Source: Lachnospiraceae bacterium UBA3273 (GTDB lineage: Bacteria; Bacillota; Clostridia; Lachnospirales; Lachnospiraceae). From it: a stretch of DNA of 35,479 nt. The position numbers and the translations under genes were made by a program. Where the stretch lies: the NCBI GenBank assembly GCA_002362385.1, contig DEUB01000063.1:850-36328 (forward strand), written 5' to 3'. Within the stretch, counting starts at the first letter, position 1. Each line of letters begins with the position of its first letter. The notes beneath the pieces were generated by a model. It saw nothing but the letters and a program-made list of their open reading frames with translations. It was not told the DNA's origin and did no database searches. This document shows, in pieces, positions 32,892 through 35,479 of this stretch.

Positions 32892-33013
32892 TGATTTTGC
32901 ATGAAATCAGGCATAATCAATGAGGAGAATATAGGGAAAGAATATTGCTGAATAGGTTAGAAATGGATTACATAATTATATGTTATGTAAGTGACATTAT
33001 GTAAATAATGTAA
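32892..33013. repeat. Cluster of short repeats in AT-rich gap before rlmB
   Basis: The 266-bp gap between mrnC and rlmB is AT-rich and holds several repeats. These are TGATTT/AAATCA around 6 nt (32892-32909), ACATA/TATGT around ATTA (32970-32983), and a perfect ACATTAT-GTAA-ATAATGT (32994-33011). ATGTAA also occurs three times (32985, 32999, 33008). There is no T-run. TTGACA at 33039-33044 with TATTAT at 33060-33065 (15-bp spacer) may be a promoter, but its start point would fall almost on the ribosome site. Confidence 0.5.
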
Positions 33014-33082
33014 ATAATCTAATGAGAATATGGCTATATTGACAAAGCTAAATAGACATTATTATTTGAAGAAGGAGAAATT

Positions 33083-33820
33083 ATGGCATACGAAGAATTG
33101 ATGATAGAGGGAAGAAATGCAGTCATTGAAGCTTTCCGCTCGGGGAAGACCATTGATAAGGTTTATATTCTGGACGGCTGTCAGGACGGCCCAATGGTAA
33201 CGATCCGCAGGGAGGCCAAAAAGCATGAGACCATCATTAAATATGTGGACAAGGAACGATTAGACCAGATGTCCCAGACAGGAAAGCATCAGGGGGTTAT
33301 TGCTTCGGCGGCAGCTTATTCCTATGCGGAAGTCGGGGATATCTTAGAGCGGGCAAGGGAAAAGAATGAGGAGCCTTTTATTTTCATTCTGGATGGAATT
33401 GAAGATCCCCACAATCTGGGGGCGATCATCCGTACTGCAAACCAGGCGGGGGCCCATGGCGTGATCATTCCCAAAAACAGGGCGGTAGGGCTGACTGCCA
33501 CTGTGGCAAGGACATCGGCAGGAGCGCTGAATTATACGCCGGTTGCAAAGGTTACCAACATTGCAAAGACCATTGAAGAGCTGAAAAAGGAAGGCCTTTG
33601 GTTTGTGTGCGCTTCTATGGACGGGACGAGGATGTATGATCTGAATTTAACAGGAGCTATCGGTCTGGTAATCGGAAATGAAGGAGAAGGCGTCAGCAGG
33701 CTGGTAAAGGAAAAGTGTGATATGACGGCAGCTATCCCTATGAAGGGGGATATTGATTCCCTGAATGCATCGGTGGCGGCAGGAGTCCTGGCTTATGAGA
33801 TCGTAAGACAGAGGGGATGA
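33083..33820 (+). CDS. rlmB: 23S rRNA (guanosine-2'-O)-methyltransferase RlmB-like
   Basis: A 245-residue SpoU/TrmH-type methyltransferase. The N-terminal L30e-like substrate-binding domain (about 1-75, IEGRNAVIEAFRSG) leads to the knotted catalytic domain. The motifs are ILDGIEDPHNLGAIIRTANQAGA (motif 1 with Asn and Arg), IGLVIGNEGEGVS (motif 2) and IPMKGDIDSLNASVAAGVLAYE (motif 3). Position 2251 is assumed from family homology. GAAGGAGA precedes ATG 33083. sigH follows 33 bp on; the yacP/rae1 gene often found between them is absent. Confidence 0.93.
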   Translation: MAYEELMIEGRNAVIEAFRSGKTIDKVYILDGCQDGPMVTIRREAKKHETIIKYVDKERLDQMSQTGKHQGVIASAAAYSYAEVGDILERAREKNEEPFIFILDGIEDPHNLGAIIRTANQAGAHGVIIPKNRAVGLTATVARTSAGALNYTPVAKVTNIAKTIEELKKEGLWFVCASMDGTRMYDLNLTGAIGLVIGNEGEGVSRLVKEKCDMTAAIPMKGDIDSLNASVAAGVLAYEIVRQRG

Positions 33821-33853
33821 TTCCCCGGGCGTGCAGCGAAAGGATTGACAGGT

Positions 33854-34462
33854 ATGAAAGGATACAGTGGTTTTACGGATGAGGAACTGGCTATACGGGC
33901 AAGAGACGGGGAAGAGGAAATCACAGAATATCTGATGGATAAATATAAAAATCTGGTGCGGAGCAAAGCGTCTACCATGTACATTCTGGGAGCTGACAGG
34001 GAGGATTTGATCCAGGAGGGGATGATCGGCCTTTTTAAAGCGGTAAGGGATTACGACAGCGGCAGAGATGCCAGCTTTTATACCTTTGCGGAGCTTTGTA
34101 TTTCCAGACAGATGTATACTGCGCTGCAGGCGTCAGGCAGGAAAAAGCACAGCCCTTTGAATACTTATGTTTCCATCTATCAGGGCCATGACGGAGAAGA
34201 GGGCGCCGGATTAATAGAGGCGCTGGAAAACCACAAAGAACGCAATCCCGAGGAAATCCTTATAGATAAGGAAAATGTGGAGGCTATTGAAAGGATCATA
34301 GAGAATGATCTGAGCACCTTTGAAAGACAGGTGTTAGAGCTGTCCATGACGGGAATGGGCTATGTGGAGATTGCAAAGCTTCTGGGAAAGGATGTTAAAT
34401 CAACGGATAATGCTTTAAGCCGGGTCAAGACAAAAATCCGTAAGGCGTTAAACAGGAAATAG
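33854..34462 (+). CDS. sigH: RNA polymerase sporulation sigma factor SigH
   Basis: A 202-residue sigma-70-family factor. Region 2 is clear: YLMDKYKNLVRSKASTMYIL, GADREDLIQEGMIGLFKAV, and DASFYTFAELCISRQMYTAL for -10 binding. Region 4 carries the helix-turn-helix (ERQVLELSMTGMGYVEIAKL, DVKSTDNALSRVKTKIRKAL). It is the SigH type that starts sporulation and stationary-phase genes in Firmicutes. ATG 33854 is preferred over TTG 33845 because the AAAGG at 33839-33843 lies 10 nt from the ATG but only 1 nt from the TTG. Confidence 0.94.
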   Translation: MKGYSGFTDEELAIRARDGEEEITEYLMDKYKNLVRSKASTMYILGADREDLIQEGMIGLFKAVRDYDSGRDASFYTFAELCISRQMYTALQASGRKKHSPLNTYVSIYQGHDGEEGAGLIEALENHKERNPEEILIDKENVEAIERIIENDLSTFERQVLELSMTGMGYVEIAKLLGKDVKSTDNALSRVKTKIRKALNRK

Positions 34463-34648
34463 AAATTCAGGCAGGATTTTTGAAGGAAAAAATGAAAACG
34501 AACTTTTTTTGACTAGGCAGAAAATGGTACTTGTGATATACTGACCATAGATGAAATGATGACGAAAATCCGGATTGCGACAGTCCGGTGCGTAAATTCG
34601 TTACATAGAGATCGTATTACTTATTTGCAGGGGAAAAGGAGAAAAGCC

Positions 34649-34951
34649 ATGGAAAAAGAAAACACAATGAAAAATGAAATTTACAAGGAGTTAAAGGTTT
34701 CTTTTCAATCTATAGAACAGCAGATCAAAGAACGAAAAGATTATAAGGAACAGTTAAAATTCAAAATTGACCTGTATAATAAATGCCTGGACGATCATTT
34801 GCTGGAGAAGGGCAGTAAATTGATCAGGGAACATTTAGAGGACACCAAGAAGGAAGTAAAAGATGTGGATAAGCAGATCGATGAATTGAAACTGGAAAAG
34901 GATGCTTATCGCATTGAGTTAGAGGTTTTTGAAGCTGAATTCAGAGATTAG
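34649..34951 (+). CDS. Small coiled-coil protein, unknown function
   Basis: A 100-residue, highly charged protein, almost all helical with heptad-like spacing (FQSIEQQIKERKDYKEQLKF, then EHLEDTKKEVKDVDKQIDEL). No TM helix or signal. The frame is open from ATG 34556, but ATG 34649 has AAAAGGAG at 34635-34642 and is preferred. I recognise no named family. It stands between sigH and tRNA-Thr; its stop is directly followed by the tRNA promoter. Confidence 0.78.
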   Translation: MEKENTMKNEIYKELKVSFQSIEQQIKERKDYKEQLKFKIDLYNKCLDDHLLEKGSKLIREHLEDTKKEVKDVDKQIDELKLEKDAYRIELEVFEAEFRD

Positions 34952-34980
34952 TTGACAAAGTAAATTCGCCGTGCTACAAT
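34952..34980 (+). promoter_or_regulatory. Promoter of tRNA-Thr
   Basis: Perfect -35 TTGACA (34952-34957), 17-bp spacer, -10 TACAAT (34975-34980). It begins at the base after the preceding stop codon. Confidence 0.88.
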
Positions 34981-35002
34981 AGTCGTCGGTGGTTAAACAC
35001 AG

Positions 35003-35075
35003 GCTGTTATAGCTCAGGTGGTAGAGCGTCGCATTGGTAATGCGGAGGTCACGGGTCCGAGTCCCGTTAACAGCT
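35003..35075 (+). tRNA. tRNA-Thr (anticodon GGT)
   Basis: A complete 73-nt cloverleaf. GCTGTTA (35003-35009) pairs with TAACAGC (35068-35074). The D stem is GCTC/GAGC. The anticodon stem TCGCA/TGCGG (one T-G pair) encloses loop TTGGTAA, giving anticodon GGT. The T arm is ACGGG/CCCGT. The discriminator is T and CCA is not encoded. It reads ACC/ACT and is the natural ligand for the thrS T-box. Confidence 0.95.
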
Positions 35076-35080
35076 TATTA

Positions 35081-35112
35081 AAAGTCTAGGATTTCCTAGA
35101 CTTTTTCTTTTT
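35081..35112 (+). terminator. Terminator of tRNA-Thr
   Basis: A 10-bp stem AAAGTCTAGG/CCTAGACTTT (35081-35090, 35095-35104), loop ATTT, then a T-run. The - strand remnant frame has its stop inside it. Confidence 0.88.
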
Positions 35113-35218
35113 CGTGTTGCATTTCGTGTTGCATGGTCGCAAAATGATTATTGGTCATATCCACGAATTTCTTTTTATAGTCCTCCATGGAGCTGTGATA
35201 AATTTTTTTATGAAATAA
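35096..35218 (-). pseudogene. Remnant reading frame converging on tRNA-Thr
   Basis: On the - strand a 40-codon stretch (including IYHSSMEDYKKKF and MTNNHFATMQHEMQHEKEKV) runs to a stop at 35096-35098. A perfect 12-bp tandem duplication (35111-35122, 35123-35134) repeats MQHE in frame. The same frame is open further upstream (YPFAYRDYGMCRFSLQDSIA) except for one TAG at 35219-35221. The place and direction resemble the 3' end of an integrase facing a tRNA attachment site. No catalytic motif is left, so the family is a guess. Confidence 0.4.
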
Positions 35219-35300
35219 CTAACTTGCCGCAATAGAATCTTGCAATGAAAATCTGCACATACCATAATCCCGGTAGGCAAAAGGATATGAGTATTTCCAT
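35208..35300 (-). CDS. Possible 30-residue hydrophobic peptide
   Basis: ATG at 35298-35300 (- strand) follows a strong GGGAGGAGGTG site. It encodes 30 mostly hydrophobic residues (MEILISFCLPGLWYV, then IFIARFYCGKL) and stops at 35208-35210. It overlaps the remnant frame by a +1 shift. It may instead be the true start of that broken gene, displaced by a frameshift. Confidence 0.3.
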   Translation of the reverse strand: MEILISFCLPGLWYVQIFIARFYCGKLVIS

Positions 35301-35346
35301 ATGTACACCTCCTCCCGTTGTCGGGTATCGGTTGGACAACAAAGCC

Positions 35347-35377
35347 ATTATATCATGTTATTTGTGATATTCTACAA
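35347..35377 (-). promoter_or_regulatory. Candidate promoter on the - strand
   Basis: On the - strand: -35 TTGTAG (35372-35377), 19-bp spacer, perfect -10 TATAAT (35347-35352), about 47 bp before the small ATG at 35300. The spacer is longer than ideal. The rest of the window to 35479 shows no gene. Confidence 0.4.
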
Positions 35378-35479
35378 CGTTTTTTAGGTATAATAGCATG
35401 GTTTAGATATCATATTTTGTCACAAAATTTGTCATGAATTTTGGGGCGGGCCGGGTGGCTAGGGTAAAGTTTTTGTAGG

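Noticed and set aside
34509..34542. TTGACT and TATACT as promoter of the coiled-coil gene
   Set aside because: The spacer is 22 bp, too long for a sigma-A promoter; the hexamer at 17 bp (TGTGAT) is poor.

Overview
The window looks like a chromosomal segment of a Gram-positive, spore-forming Clostridia, most likely a Lachnospiraceae member. Reasons: T-box riboswitches in front of thrS and cysE-cysS, the Firmicutes order cysE-cysS-mrnC-rlmB-sigH, a sporulation sigma factor (SigH), strong AGGAGG-type ribosome binding sites, lipoboxes, DUF4349 and C_GCAxxG_C_C proteins, and tRNA genes without an encoded CCA end. Nearly everything is on the + strand. This is inferred from family content only; no database search was possible.

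Layout. 1-4451: 3' end of purA, a HAD phosphatase, a small membrane protein on the - strand sharing a two-way terminator, a membrane-anchored pseudokinase, a SEC-C zinc-motif protein and a C_GCAxxG_C_C redox-type protein. 4482-7236: a threonine T-box, a small membrane protein and thrS. 7320-7489: tRNA-Gly(CCC) with its promoter and terminator.

7528-21901 is the most interesting region, about 14 kb of closely packed co-directional genes with no terminator that I can see. It starts with a membrane polyamine module: speD homologue, DUF4178-TM-DUF4247 fusion, DUF350 membrane protein, and spermidine synthase with an N-terminal membrane domain. It continues with a lipoprotein overlapping an OmpR-type response regulator, then a histidine kinase. 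After a short gap carrying a perfect tandem 11-bp repeat (a likely operator for the regulator) come two lipoprotein membrane-fusion adaptors (one a tandem double module), a 10-TM FtsX/MacB-like permease and two ABC ATPases, the second with an AbrB-like C-terminal tail. The module and exporter may together form an envelope-stress or polyamine-dependent export system; that link is inference from gene order.

22128-29845: an EAL-domain c-di-GMP protein with degenerate GGDEF and altered DDFG motifs, a DUF4349 lipoprotein with a Pro/Gln-rich tail, an unknown 111-aa protein, a Uup-type ABC-F ATPase, a ProX-type aminoacyl-tRNA trans-editing protein overlapping an aldo/keto reductase with ferredoxin-type clusters, and a small lipoprotein. 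29862-34462: a cysteine T-box operon (cysE-cysS-mrnC), an AT-rich repeat-containing intergenic region, rlmB and sigH. 34649-35479: a small coiled-coil protein, tRNA-Thr(GGT) with promoter and terminator, and a stretch with remnants of a - strand reading frame converging on the tRNA, possibly the scar of an integrated element.
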